Shown in pieces: positions 27,842-37,226 of a DNA stretch of 64,000 nt; position 1 is the stretch's first letter; every line of letters starts with the position of its first letter. A program made the translations under genes and the position numbers. Origin of the DNA: Oscillospiraceae bacterium (GTDB lineage Bacteria > Bacillota > Clostridia > Saccharofermentanales > Saccharofermentanaceae); the NCBI GenBank assembly GCA_902782125.1, contig CACZMA010000002.1:150853-214852 (forward strand), written 5' to 3'. The notes under the pieces are model-generated. The model worked only from the letters and a program-made list of their open reading frames with translations, ran no database searches and had not been told where the DNA came from.

Positions 27842-29737
27842 ATGAAGAAGACCGGTGCAAATTCAAAGAATACTGGCAGGCTTCCGGCGGTAAGACCGGG
27901 AACCACCATTTCTTCGCCCATCACCAGTTCGGATGTTGCTGAATTCGATTATGCATCTCTTGGCGGTGGCAAGAAGTCTAAGGCCAGATCCGCAAGTGCA
28001 AATAAGTCAGCTCCCAAGAAGGCGGCACCCAAGAAGGCTGCATCTTCTGCGAAGAGATCATCTTCCAAAAAGGCTTCGAACAAGGGCAAGGCGGCTGTTG
28101 CAGTCATCGCTGCAGTCCTCTGTCTGCTGGTCGTTGTAGGCGGAGCTCTCTACCTCACGGGTTATGCAAAGCCCGTTATAGATTTCTTCAAGCCGAAGAT
28201 AGAAGTCACTCTCGCTGACGGTACTGTTCAGGAGATGACTGTAGACGATGCCAGAGCAGAGCTTGCCACGGACACTTTCTATAACGGAATCATCATCGAC
28301 GGCGTTGACGTCGGAGGCATGACAAAGGAGCAGGCTACGCAGGCGGTTGCCGCAGTTCAGCCCGAAGCTCCCGTATCACTGAACATCTCCCTGGATCTTG
28401 ACGGCAGCATCTATCCGCTCGATCTCTCTTCGCTTCCTCTGGAATCCAACATGACTCAGGTCATCGATGAGGCTTTCAATTATGCCAAGCCCGCTCCCGA
28501 TGCATCTGATGAGGCAGTCAAGGTAAGCTACAATCTCTATCAGCAGCTCAAGAATCAGCCTGTTGAATATACTACGGCTTACACGGTCAACACTGATGGT
28601 CTGCTGACGATCGTATCAGGAGTCGTCGAGCCGCTCAATTCCACCGTAAGCGATGCTTATATCAGTTCATTCGACGTTGAATCCAAGGGTTTTGACGTAG
28701 TGCCCGAGAACGTCGGATACTCAGTCGATGCCCAGGCAACTTCCGATGCGGTCAAGGCCCTCATCGATTCCAGGACATATGAGGGAACGGTAGGCGTTGT
28801 TGCCGAGAAGACCGAACCCGCGCTTACGGTTGCCCAGATCAACGATAACTTCGGTCTTGTCTCCTCTTTCAAGACGGAGACCACAAATAACTCGAACCGT
28901 AACGCGAATATCGCGCTTGCCTGCGAGAAGATCAACGGCACGATCCTTCAGCCCGGAGAGGAATTCTCCTTCAACGGTGTTGTAGGACAGAGGACTACGG
29001 CTAACGGCTTCAAGGAAGCTACGGTCATTCAGGGCGGTCAGTATGAGCAGGGCCTCGGCGGCGGAATCTGCCAGGTAAGCTCCACACTCTACAATGCGGT
29101 CGTAATGGCTGACCTTGAAGTAACAGAGCGTAACAACCACGCATGGCCTTCATCTTATGTTGATTACGGACTTGATGCGACGGTCGACTACGGTGTCCTC
29201 GACTTCAAGTTCAAGAACAATACGGATTATCAGGTCATCGTCCTCGCATGGTGGGATTCTTCTGATTCCACATGCCACTGCGAGATCTACGGCAAGAAGC
29301 TTCCTGACGGACAGTACATAAAGTTCATCAGCGAGGCATCCTTCGGCGCTACTCCGACTAATGTTGAGTATGTTGCCAATGCCGAGATGCCGGTAGGACA
29401 GACCAATACCGTCCGTTCCCCACACAGCAGCTGCACGGCTGTTGCATATCAGGTATGGTATGACAAGGACGGCAACGAGATCGATAAGGTCGAATACAAC
29501 ACGACTTACTACCGTTCATTCTGCAAGAAGGTGGAAGTAGGCGTACTTAATCCTGACGGCACTATCGCGCAGTTTGATGCCGCTACCGGCACGGTAGTGG
29601 CTCCGCCCCCGCCCCCGGAAGAAACAGCTCCGCCGGCAGAGACACCGGCAGAGACACCGGCTGAGACACCAACGGAAACACCTGCAGAAACACCTGCAGA
29701 AACACCTGCAGATACCGGAGAAGCACCTCCCACATAA
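27842..29737 (+). CDS. VanW-family protein with PG-binding-like domains and a Pro-Thr-Glu tail
   Basis: A 631-residue membrane-anchored extracytoplasmic protein. Residues 1-80 are a basic Ser/Lys/Ala-rich cytoplasmic segment, with one membrane helix at about 83-108. Peptidoglycan-binding-like repeats follow (about 130-345, GVDVGGMTKEQA), then the VanW domain (about 355-520) with the GEEFSFNGVVGQRTTANGF and GGGICQVSSTLYNA hallmarks. The last 45 residues are PAETP-type repeats with PTETP variants. VanW proteins occur in Gram-positives, sometimes near vancomycin resistance genes, but no such cluster is here. The biochemical role is unknown. Confidence 0.9.
   Translation: MKKTGANSKNTGRLPAVRPGTTISSPITSSDVAEFDYASLGGGKKSKARSASANKSAPKKAAPKKAASSAKRSSSKKASNKGKAAVAVIAAVLCLLVVVGGALYLTGYAKPVIDFFKPKIEVTLADGTVQEMTVDDARAELATDTFYNGIIIDGVDVGGMTKEQATQAVAAVQPEAPVSLNISLDLDGSIYPLDLSSLPLESNMTQVIDEAFNYAKPAPDASDEAVKVSYNLYQQLKNQPVEYTTAYTVNTDGLLTIVSGVVEPLNSTVSDAYISSFDVESKGFDVVPENVGYSVDAQATSDAVKALIDSRTYEGTVGVVAEKTEPALTVAQINDNFGLVSSFKTETTNNSNRNANIALACEKINGTILQPGEEFSFNGVVGQRTTANGFKEATVIQGGQYEQGLGGGICQVSSTLYNAVVMADLEVTERNNHAWPSSYVDYGLDATVDYGVLDFKFKNNTDYQVIVLAWWDSSDSTCHCEIYGKKLPDGQYIKFISEASFGATPTNVEYVANAEMPVGQTNTVRSPHSSCTAVAYQVWYDKDGNEIDKVEYNTTYYRSFCKKVEVGVLNPDGTIAQFDAATGTVVAPPPPPEETAPPAETPAETPAETPTETPAETPAETPADTGEAPPT
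29600..29725 (+). repeat. in-frame Pro-Ala-Glu-Thr coding repeat
   Basis: Tandem 12-base units encode ETPA/ETPT at the C-terminus of the VanW protein, after a run of proline codons (APPPPPEE). Several units are near identical (GAAACACCTGCA repeated), so length variation between strains is likely. The tail may span the cell wall. Confidence 0.8.
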
Positions 29738-29756
29738 AGTGTTCCAAAAACGAAAC

Positions 29757-29793
29757 CAAATGCCCGACAGTTTGCCGGGCATTTATTTTTTTA
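29757..29793 (+). terminator. intrinsic terminator after the VanW gene
   Basis: AAATGCCCG pairs with CGGGCATTT around a nine-base loop and is followed by ATTTTTTT. Confidence 0.88.
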
Positions 29794-29915
29794 AAAATAA
29801 TTCTCTAAACTAACTCTTTTTTGCCCCCACTTTACTTCCTGATGGTTTATAATATTTAAGTTTTAATATACGGATTTCCATGTCCGCAAATTTATCACTT
29901 AAGGAGACCAGGTTT

Positions 29916-32900
29916 ATGGCAGAACTCACAAAGAAAACCATGGACGGTAACGAGGCAGCGGCTTATACTTCGTATGCTTTTACGGAAAACGCAGCTATCT
30001 ACCCCATCACACCGTCATCCCCTATGGCTGACCACACTGATCAATGGGCACAGCAGGGCAGAAAGAACATTTTCGGACAGACAGTCAACATCGTTGAGAT
30101 GGAGTCCGAGGGCGGCGCTTCAGGTGCTGTTCACGGCTCACTCGCTACAGGTGCTTTGACTACAACTTATACAGCATCTCAGGGTCTCCTTCTGATGATT
30201 CCTAACATGTATAAGATCGCAGGTGAGCTCCTTCCTTGCGTATTCCACGTATCTGCAAGAGCTCTCGCTGCACACGCACTGAACATTTTCGGTGATCACG
30301 CAGACGTATATGCCTGCCGTCAGACAGGTTTTGCAATGCTCTGCTCCAACTCCGTACAGGAAGTTGCAGACCTCGCAGCAGTTGCTCACCTTGCTACCAT
30401 CAAGACAAGAGTACCTTTCCTGCACTTCTTCGACGGTTTCCGTACATCACACGAGATCCAGAAGATCGAAGTAATCGATTACGAGACACTCGGTTCACTC
30501 GTTGATTACGAGGCAGTCAAGGAGTTCCGTAAGAGATCACTCTCTCCTAACCACCCGACACTCCGTGGTACAGCTCAGAACCCTGATATCTACTTCCAGG
30601 GCAGAGAGGCTGCCAACCCGTTCTATCTCGCAGTACCTGATCAGGTTCAGTACTACATGGACAAGATCAACGAAATCCGCGGCACAGACTACAAGCTCTT
30701 CAACTACTATGGTGCTGCTGACGCTGACCGCGTCATCATTGCTATGGGTTCTGTCTGCGAGACAGCTGAAGAGGTTATCGACTTCCTCAACGCTCACGGC
30801 GAGAAGGTTGGTATGGTAAAGGTTCACCTCTATCGTCCGTTCTCTGCTGAGAAGCTCCTCGAAGCTATCCCGGCTTCTGCTAAGGCTATCGCAGTACTCG
30901 ACAGAACAAAGGAACCCGGTTCTTACGCAGAGCCTCTCTTCCTCGACGTTGCTGCAGCTTATGTCGGCAAGAACGCACCTAAGCTCATCGGCGGCCGTTA
31001 CGGTATGGGTTCAAAGGATACAACACCTGAGTGCGTACTCGCTGTATTCAAGGAACTCAAGAAGGACGAGCCTAAGGAAAGATTCACCATCGGTATCGAG
31101 GATGACGTTACATTCCTCTCACTCGACTGCTCCGAGTCCATCGAAGTTGCAGGCGAGGGTACTGTTCAGGCAAGATTCTGGGGTCTCGGTGCAGACGGTA
31201 CAGTCGGCGCTAACAAGAACTCCATCAAGATCATCGGTGACCACACAGAGAAATATGCTCAGGCTTACTTCTCATATGACTCCAAGAAGTCCGGCGGTAT
31301 CACGATCTCTGACCTCAGATTCGGTGACACACCTATCCGTTCCACATACCTCATCAACAAGGCTGACTTCGTTGCATGCCACAACCAGTCCTACGTTTAT
31401 GAGTACGATATGCTCTCAACACTGAAGCCGGGCGGAACATTCCTCCTCAATACTCAGTGGACAAGAGAAGAGCTCGAGGAGAACCTCCCCGGCTCCATGA
31501 AGAGATACATCGCTAACAACAACATCAAGTTCTTCACACTCGACGCTGTTGCTAAGGCTAAGGAGATCGGTCTCGGCGGAAGAATCAACACTATCTGCCA
31601 GTCTGCATTCTTCAAGCTCTCCGGTATTCTCCCCGTTGACGAGGCTGTTGATTACATGAAGAAGGCAGCTCTCAAGTCTTACGGTAAGAAGGGTGACGAT
31701 ATCGTTCAAATGAACTACAAGGCTATCGACGCAGGTGTTGATGCAGTAGTTGAGATCGATATCCCTGATTCCTGGAAGACAGCTGAGGATAAGCCTGTTG
31801 AGAAGAAGCAGGTTCCTGAGTTCATCGAGAAGGTCGTTAACGTAATGAACAGACAGGAAGGTAACTCTCTCCCTGTATCTACATTCGTAGGCATGGAAGA
31901 CGGTACATTCCCTCAGGGTACAGCTGCTTACGAGAAGCGCGGTACTGCTGTTGATATCCCTGTATGGGATGCTTCAAAGTGTATCCAGTGTAACCAGTGC
32001 TCCATCGTTTGCCCTCACGCTGCTATCCGTCCGTTCCTCCTCACAGAGGAAGAGGCTGCAAATGCACCTTTCGAGACAAAGCAGGGTATGAAGCCTTACG
32101 ACAACATGAAGTTCAGGATCCAGGTATCCGCTATGGACTGCCTCTCCTGCGGCATCTGCGTAGAGTCTTGTATCGCTAAGGAGAAGGCAATCACAATGGT
32201 TCCTCTCAAGGACAACCTCAAGGAAGCAGAGAACTGGGATTACTGTGTTGCTCTGTCTCCTAAGGCTAACCCGATGGCTAAGGCTAACGTCAAGGGTTCA
32301 CAGTTCGAGCAGCCGCTCCTTGAATTCTCCGGCGCATGCGCAGGCTGCGGCGAGACACCTTATGCTAAGCTCCTCACACAGCTCTTCGGCGACAGAATGC
32401 AGATCTCCAATGCTACAGGTTGTTCTTCGATCTGGGGCGGTTCTGCACCTTCAATGCCTTATACAACAAACTCCAAGGGCTTCGGTCCTGCATGGGGCAA
32501 CTCACTCTTCGAGGATAACGCTGAGCACGGTCTCGGTATGTACCTCGGTTACAAGCAGCTCAGATCAAGAGCAAAGATGCTCGTTGAAGAGACAGTAGCT
32601 GCTACATCTTCTGACTCACTCAAGGCTGCTGCTCAGGCATGGCTCGACGGCTTCACGGTAGGTGAAGGCGCTCGTGAACTCGCTGATGCACTCGCTTCCG
32701 AGCTCAAGGCAGAAGGTTCCGATGCTGCTAAGAAGGCACTCGAGTATGAGGACTTCTTCATGAAGAGATCTCAGTGGATCATCGGCGGCGACGGTTGGGC
32801 TTACGATATCGGTTACGGCGGACTTGACCACGTTCTCGCTACAGGTGAGGATGTCAACGTTCTCGTTCTCGATACAGAGGTTTACTCCAACACAGGCGGA

Positions 32901-33419
32901 CAGGCTTCCAAGTCCACACCTCAGGGTGCTGTTGCTCAGTTCGCTGCAGGCGGTAAGCACGTTAAGAAGAAGGATCTCGGCATGATGGCTATGAGCTACG
33001 GCTACGTTTACGTTGCTCAGGTTGCTATGGGATCTGATAAGAACCAGCTCATCAAGGCATTCACAGAGGCAGAAGCTTACCAGGGTCCTTCCCTCGTTAT
33101 CTGCTATGCTCCTTGTATCAACCACGGTATCAAGGGCGGCCTCAGGACAGCTCAGAACAGAGAGAAGCAGGCTGTAGAGTGCGGCTACTGGCACCTCTTC
33201 AGATTCAACCCTTCACTCGCTGCTGAAGGCAAGAATCCTTTCTCTCTCGATTCCAAGGAGCCTACAGCTGACTTCTTCGAATTCCTTAAGGCAGAAGTAC
33301 GTTACAACTCACTCTACAAGAAGTATGATGCTGAGGTTGTTGACGATCTCTTCAACAGATGCTATCAGGATTCCAGAGAGCGTTACGCTTCTTATGTCAA
33401 GAAGGCTACAGAGGCTTGA
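29916..33419 (+). CDS. nifJ: pyruvate:ferredoxin (flavodoxin) oxidoreductase
   Basis: Oxidises pyruvate to acetyl-CoA and CO2 with reduction of ferredoxin, the central step of clostridial fermentation. It is a single-chain homodimer-type enzyme of 1167 residues. The order is the pyrimidine-binding domain (YPITPSSPMADHTD), the 4Fe-4S pair CIQCNQCSIVCP and CLSCGICVESC, the CAGCGETPY cluster, and the thiamine-diphosphate domain (GGDGWAYDIGYGGLDHVL). AAGGAGA at 29901-29907 fits the ATG at 29916; an ATG at 29880 would add 12 atypical residues. Codon choice is strongly biased (many GCT, GTT, CTC, AAG), fitting very high expression. Confidence 0.97.
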   Translation: MAELTKKTMDGNEAAAYTSYAFTENAAIYPITPSSPMADHTDQWAQQGRKNIFGQTVNIVEMESEGGASGAVHGSLATGALTTTYTASQGLLLMIPNMYKIAGELLPCVFHVSARALAAHALNIFGDHADVYACRQTGFAMLCSNSVQEVADLAAVAHLATIKTRVPFLHFFDGFRTSHEIQKIEVIDYETLGSLVDYEAVKEFRKRSLSPNHPTLRGTAQNPDIYFQGREAANPFYLAVPDQVQYYMDKINEIRGTDYKLFNYYGAADADRVIIAMGSVCETAEEVIDFLNAHGEKVGMVKVHLYRPFSAEKLLEAIPASAKAIAVLDRTKEPGSYAEPLFLDVAAAYVGKNAPKLIGGRYGMGSKDTTPECVLAVFKELKKDEPKERFTIGIEDDVTFLSLDCSESIEVAGEGTVQARFWGLGADGTVGANKNSIKIIGDHTEKYAQAYFSYDSKKSGGITISDLRFGDTPIRSTYLINKADFVACHNQSYVYEYDMLSTLKPGGTFLLNTQWTREELEENLPGSMKRYIANNNIKFFTLDAVAKAKEIGLGGRINTICQSAFFKLSGILPVDEAVDYMKKAALKSYGKKGDDIVQMNYKAIDAGVDAVVEIDIPDSWKTAEDKPVEKKQVPEFIEKVVNVMNRQEGNSLPVSTFVGMEDGTFPQGTAAYEKRGTAVDIPVWDASKCIQCNQCSIVCPHAAIRPFLLTEEEAANAPFETKQGMKPYDNMKFRIQVSAMDCLSCGICVESCIAKEKAITMVPLKDNLKEAENWDYCVALSPKANPMAKANVKGSQFEQPLLEFSGACAGCGETPYAKLLTQLFGDRMQISNATGCSSIWGGSAPSMPYTTNSKGFGPAWGNSLFEDNAEHGLGMYLGYKQLRSRAKMLVEETVAATSSDSLKAAAQAWLDGFTVGEGARELADALASELKAEGSDAAKKALEYEDFFMKRSQWIIGGDGWAYDIGYGGLDHVLATGEDVNVLVLDTEVYSNTGGQASKSTPQGAVAQFAAGGKHVKKKDLGMMAMSYGYVYVAQVAMGSDKNQLIKAFTEAEAYQGPSLVICYAPCINHGIKGGLRTAQNREKQAVECGYWHLFRFNPSLAAEGKNPFSLDSKEPTADFFEFLKAEVRYNSLYKKYDAEVVDDLFNRCYQDSRERYASYVKKATEA

Positions 33420-33456
33420 TCCGATACTCAGGAATTGACTTTGATTAAGTCTTAAC

Positions 33457-33490
33457 GATCCGCCCGGGTTATTTCCCGGGCGGATTTTTA
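33457..33490 (+). terminator. intrinsic terminator after nifJ
   Basis: ATCCGCCCGGG at 33458-33468 pairs perfectly with CCCGGGCGGAT at 33475-33485, with a six-base loop and a TTTTTA tail. Confidence 0.93.
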
Positions 33491-33527
33491 TTGCCTTGTT
33501 TTCAGCCATGTTTCGGGTCATGTAACA

Positions 33528-33536
33528 TGTTATAAT
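33528..33536 (+). promoter_or_regulatory. extended -10 promoter of the dnaD operon
   Basis: TGTTATAAT is a perfect extended -10. No good -35 is visible at 16-18 bases, which is common for extended -10 promoters. It lies 36 bases before the dnaD ATG. Confidence 0.65.
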
Positions 33537-33571
33537 AACTATTCATAATAAAAGGTTTTTGCGGGGCATAA

Positions 33572-34630
33572 ATGGACGTCGATAACAGCGGACTGATAAT
33601 AAGCGACAGTATTCTTCCTGACATCTTCACCGTGAAGTACTGTCAGGATCTCGGCAGAGATGCGATAGTTCTGTATCTCTGGCTGAATATGACGGATCCG
33701 GGCAAAGGTTATTCACAGGATGAGATGAGGGCTTACAGGTTAATGCCCGAACCGGATTGTGACAGAGCGGCGGCTGAGCTTGTCTCGCACGGCCTTCTGA
33801 CCAGAAGAGATGACAGATTCTTCTTGGAAGACATAAAGGCTTTGGAAGTAGAAGAATACGTCAGGGCTGCCAAGGCCAGGGGAACCGGCACAGACGGCCT
33901 CGAACTCTCCAGTGACGAAGAGCAGAGGAACACCCTTGCAACATCAATATCCAAGACATTCTATTCCGGCAAGATGAACTACACATTCTACAGACTTATC
34001 GACAAGTGCCTGTATGAGTACAAGTTTGACAGCAGAGCGTGTTACAGGCTTTTTGAGGAAGGCTATAAGGCGAGGAAGCAGTTATCCTTCTATGAGATGG
34101 AGAAGCTTGCCTCTGATTGGTATAACAGGGGCTATGTGACCATAGACAAACTCGATGAGTTTATCGGAATGAACGAGCAGATCGAGAAGATCACCAAGCT
34201 TGTCGGCAAACTCATGAGAAAACGCCTTAACGGCATGGATCTCGAGAGGGTCGAGAAGTGGGTCAGAGATTACAGGGTCTCTGAAGACATAGTAAATTAT
34301 GCCTTCCGCGTCAACGAATACCGCGACAAGATAACACTCAAGGTCGTGGAAGATACCATCAGGAAGTGGTTCGATGCAGGAGCGTTCACGCTTGAGAAGG
34401 CCGAAAAGTTCGAAGAAGAAGAACACAAAGAAAATTCGAGAAACTCCTCAAGGAGAAAGTCCAGAGGCAAGGCTTCGTGGAAGACGGGCGGGGAAGCCGG
34501 CATCGGTCTTCAGTCTGAAGATGCAAGCGCTTCTGAAGACAAGAAGGAAAAACAAAGTGAGGCTTCCAAGGAAGGCGCAGTCCCGTCTGATGTCCTCGGC
34601 ATGTTCGGAGGTGAAGATGAAGACGATTAA
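33572..34630 (+). CDS. DnaD-domain primosome protein
   Basis: DnaD-family replication-initiation or restart protein of 352 residues. The N-terminal part is a winged-helix-like segment, followed by two helical DnaD-like (DnaB_2) modules: LIDKCLYEYKFDSRACYRLFEEG... and WYNRGYVTIDKLDEF... with WVRDYRVSEDIVNYAFRV. The last 80 residues are charged and low-complexity. It overlaps the helicase-loader-like gene by 14 bases, and in Firmicutes these two gene types act together in loading the replicative helicase. Confidence 0.85.
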   Translation: MDVDNSGLIISDSILPDIFTVKYCQDLGRDAIVLYLWLNMTDPGKGYSQDEMRAYRLMPEPDCDRAAAELVSHGLLTRRDDRFFLEDIKALEVEEYVRAAKARGTGTDGLELSSDEEQRNTLATSISKTFYSGKMNYTFYRLIDKCLYEYKFDSRACYRLFEEGYKARKQLSFYEMEKLASDWYNRGYVTIDKLDEFIGMNEQIEKITKLVGKLMRKRLNGMDLERVEKWVRDYRVSEDIVNYAFRVNEYRDKITLKVVEDTIRKWFDAGAFTLEKAEKFEEEEHKENSRNSSRRKSRGKASWKTGGEAGIGLQSEDASASEDKKEKQSEASKEGAVPSDVLGMFGGEDEDD

Positions 34631-35495
34631 AGAACTGATCAGGATATCCAACGAGAATCTTGAGGCAGTACGTGAGATAAGGCGACGTGAGCGCATGCAT
34701 CAGGTGTATTCCGAATGCGAAGAACTGAAGGATACCGATGCCGAGATCGTCTCTGCACATAAGAGAAGGCTCGTTGCCGTCATAGACCGCGACGATAAGC
34801 TCATAGCAAGGCTTGATGCCGAGATAGACAAGCTTAATGACAGGCGTGAACGCATCATTGAAGCCAACGGAATAGATCCAGATTTTGACCAAGAGGTCAC
34901 CATCTGCTCCAAGTGCTCCGATACGGGATTCACTACGGGCAAGGGCGGTACGATTCAGGTCTGCTCCTGCAGAGAAGATGATGTAAAAGAATGCTTTACC
35001 TACAGCGGTCTCGAGCATTTTACTTCTTATGACAACAAGAATTACAGAAGCGACTATCTCGGAGAACCCGAGGCAAGGAAAGCGATTCGCAATAAGCTCC
35101 TGATGGTCATGCTCGGAGTTGGAGAAGAAGACCAAAAGCCGCTCTGGGTATACTATGCCGCGCCTCAGACCGGAAAGACATACCTTTCCGTGTGTCTGGT
35201 CAAGACTGCGATAAGGCTTGGAAAGAGCGCTTATTATTCCAAGTGTGAAGACCTTGCGGACATCGGATCGGATACGCTTGAACAGCTAAACTCCATCGAC
35301 CTTCTCGTGATCGACGATTTTGCAGATGATGTCACGCTCAATCATGCAGTCGGCTCGACTCTGAATAATCTCATAGAGATAAGAAATGCCGCCGGACTTA
35401 AGACCATACTTGTTACATCCATTCCGGTAAGTTCTCTCATCACCGGCTGCGATATGCGCATATCCGGCAAGCTCAAGAATGCGGGAACGATTTGA
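34617..35495 (+). CDS. DnaC/DnaI-type helicase loader ATPase
   Basis: AAA+ helicase loader of 292 residues. An N-terminal helical region is followed by a CSKCSDTGF...CSC zinc-binding segment at about residues 96-117, as in other clostridial DnaC-like proteins. The Walker A region reads AAPQTGKT, with Ala in place of the usual first Gly, and Walker B is LLVIDDF. The start ATG at 34617 has GGAGG five bases upstream inside dnaD; a GTG at 34611 would lie within that site. Operon with dnaD and acpS. Confidence 0.85.
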   Translation: MKTIKELIRISNENLEAVREIRRRERMHQVYSECEELKDTDAEIVSAHKRRLVAVIDRDDKLIARLDAEIDKLNDRRERIIEANGIDPDFDQEVTICSKCSDTGFTTGKGGTIQVCSCREDDVKECFTYSGLEHFTSYDNKNYRSDYLGEPEARKAIRNKLLMVMLGVGEEDQKPLWVYYAAPQTGKTYLSVCLVKTAIRLGKSAYYSKCEDLADIGSDTLEQLNSIDLLVIDDFADDVTLNHAVGSTLNNLIEIRNAAGLKTILVTSIPVSSLITGCDMRISGKLKNAGTI

Positions 35496-35505
35496 CGGAC
35501 AGCCG

Positions 35506-35907
35506 ATGAAGATCTATTGCGGTACCGACCTGGTCGAGATAACGAGAATGCAGGGTATCCTTGAACGTCAGAAGGATGCTTTTATCTTGCGCTGTTTTAC
35601 CGAAGAAGAGATAACATACTGCGAGGGCAAAAGGACCGACGCTGCCCGTGCGGCAAGCTTTGCGGCGAGATTCGCGGCGAAAGAGGCTTTCGGGAAGGCG
35701 GTAGGAACAGGCGTTCTGGCAGACGGCATCGGCATGAAGGACATAGAGACCGTTACGGATGGTGCAGGTGCACCGTCACTCAGACTGTACGGCGCTGCCA
35801 AGGCGAGAGCGGAAAAGCTCGGCATAACCTCCGTCTCGGTCAGTCTTACACACGACGGCAACATGGCAGGTGCGGTCGTAGCGATGCTCGGGAGTGACCC
35901 CGCATGA
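35506..35907 (+). CDS. acpS: holo-[acyl-carrier-protein] synthase
   Basis: Transfers 4'-phosphopantetheine from CoA to acyl carrier protein. The protein is 133 residues from MKIYCGTDLVEITRM. The catalytic Asp is in GTDLVEI, and the second ligand Glu is in RFAAKEAFGKA. The C-terminal SVSLTHDGNMAGAVV is typical. I place the start at 35506 rather than 35479, because the extra residues would overlap the preceding gene and are not part of the family. It is 10 bases after the dnaC-like gene. Confidence 0.94.
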   Translation: MKIYCGTDLVEITRMQGILERQKDAFILRCFTEEEITYCEGKRTDAARAASFAARFAAKEAFGKAVGTGVLADGIGMKDIETVTDGAGAPSLRLYGAAKARAEKLGITSVSVSLTHDGNMAGAVVAMLGSDPA

Positions 35908-37154
35908 AGAAGAATAATCAGCCCAAAAAGAAAGAAGGACTTTTCTCAGGCTTCGGCAAGAAGAAGCCGATAATAGAGCAGCCCGCTCCCAAGAAGGTCA
36001 GACACATCGAGAACCAGGTCAAACTGCCGTTCCTTAATGATGTCGACGAAGTCCCCGGAGATAACAAGTACGGCCGTGCGGAGGACATGAAGGACGAGTG
36101 GGGACTTGATCCTTCAGAAGCAACGCTGAAGCGTAAGAAGAAGAGACATTTACTAGCGCTAGGTATCGCTGCGGCCTCGTTCATCCTCATCCTTACAGGC
36201 ATCTTCTATATCCTTCCGAGGATATTGCCGGGATTCTTCGCGGGAACGAACATCGAACTCTTCGTCCAGCCTGTGGTCAATCTGGAATACGAAGACGATT
36301 CATACAGGGTGGTAATAGAGAGTTCCGTCAGCCTGATGTCCAAGCCTGATCCGTCTTCTGTAAGGATCACAGAAGTGCTCTATAACGAGCCTGTTGTCGT
36401 GACGGACGAGGCCGGTAACGGATATGTGAAGATCATGACCATGGACGGCATCGAGGGATATGTCCCCGAGAAAACCCTTACCGATAACATGGATTCCGTA
36501 GAGCCGGACCTTCATTCCTATAAGCTTGTCGTATCGGATCCTTCCAAGAACATCATGACACATGCGAGCAACGGAACGCTGATGATGCGCGTCGAGATGA
36601 ATACGGTGCTCTATGCAGACCTCAAGCGAGAAGGAGTTTATCAGGTTGCCCTGCCGAACGGCGAGAGCGGCTGGATAGGTTCTTCCGGCGTTATCGAACT
36701 CGGAACGAGAGATGAGATCCAGGAAGTATCGAGCAGGTATTTTGTGAGCTCGATCATGACCTTTATCAATGCGAAGTATAAGGAGAACGGCCTGACCATG
36801 TACGGTGTCTCCGTTAACGGTGCCGTCTACGTCTGCTCGGAGATCAACGGCATCGACATGCCGAGGACAATGGAAGAGCAGGCACAGATGGGAGAGGAAG
36901 TAACGCTTAACTACGATGCCGTAACCGGAGAGGTGATAATAGAGGACATACTGCCCGGAGACATACTGTTCCTGCGGAGTCCGTCTTCGGAGCCGGGGGA
37001 TACGACCATATATGAGATGGCGGTCTGCACGGACACAGGAACCCTGTTCATGATATCTTCCGCACGCACTACGGTAAGGCTTAAGACTTTCACTGCAGGA
37101 GATGATATCTGCGACAGGATAATTACGATAAGAAGGATATTCACATCTGAATAA
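35904..37154 (+). CDS. membrane-anchored SH3-like protein with a dead NlpC/P60-like domain
   Basis: A 416-residue protein with a basic/acidic cytoplasmic segment (1-80), one membrane helix (about 83-108) and an extracytoplasmic part with SH3-like stretches (about 135-265, including GYVPEKTL and SGWIGSSGVIEL). Residues 279-395 match the NlpC/P60 peptidase outline: PRTMEEQ, LPGDILFL. The catalytic Cys position is Val (SVNGAVYV at 303-310, where DCSGFV is expected), and the His position is Tyr or Glu (IYEMAV). It is therefore probably a non-catalytic wall-binding protein. Its ATG overlaps the acpS stop (ATGA). Confidence 0.7.
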   Translation: MKKNNQPKKKEGLFSGFGKKKPIIEQPAPKKVRHIENQVKLPFLNDVDEVPGDNKYGRAEDMKDEWGLDPSEATLKRKKKRHLLALGIAAASFILILTGIFYILPRILPGFFAGTNIELFVQPVVNLEYEDDSYRVVIESSVSLMSKPDPSSVRITEVLYNEPVVVTDEAGNGYVKIMTMDGIEGYVPEKTLTDNMDSVEPDLHSYKLVVSDPSKNIMTHASNGTLMMRVEMNTVLYADLKREGVYQVALPNGESGWIGSSGVIELGTRDEIQEVSSRYFVSSIMTFINAKYKENGLTMYGVSVNGAVYVCSEINGIDMPRTMEEQAQMGEEVTLNYDAVTGEVIIEDILPGDILFLRSPSSEPGDTTIYEMAVCTDTGTLFMISSARTTVRLKTFTAGDDICDRIITIRRIFTSE

Positions 37155-37162
37155 ATTCTTGT

Positions 37163-37191
37163 TGCAAGTTTGCAAGGTCTGTGATATTATC
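37163..37191 (+). promoter_or_regulatory. promoter of rpmB
   Basis: TTGCAA at 37163-37168, a 17-base spacer and TATTAT at 37186-37191, with an extended -10 TG at 37183-37184. It lies 36 bases upstream of the ATG, and AGGAGG is the ribosome-binding site. Confidence 0.8.
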
Positions 37192-37226
37192 TTCTAGCGT
37201 TTGAAAAACTAACAGGAGGTGTTTGC

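Noticed and set aside
29600..29725. Repeats at the end of the VanW gene as a CRISPR-like array
   Set aside because: The 12-base units are in frame and encode a Pro/Glu/Thr tail; there are no spacers.
29821..29853. TTGCCC and TATAAT upstream of nifJ as a promoter
   Set aside because: The spacer is 21 bases. The -10 at 29848-29853 may be real, but no acceptable -35 was found.
32616..33194. Minus-strand frame of 192 codons inside nifJ
   Set aside because: It lies antisense within the thiamine-diphosphate domain of nifJ; there is no promoter or start site and no family resemblance.
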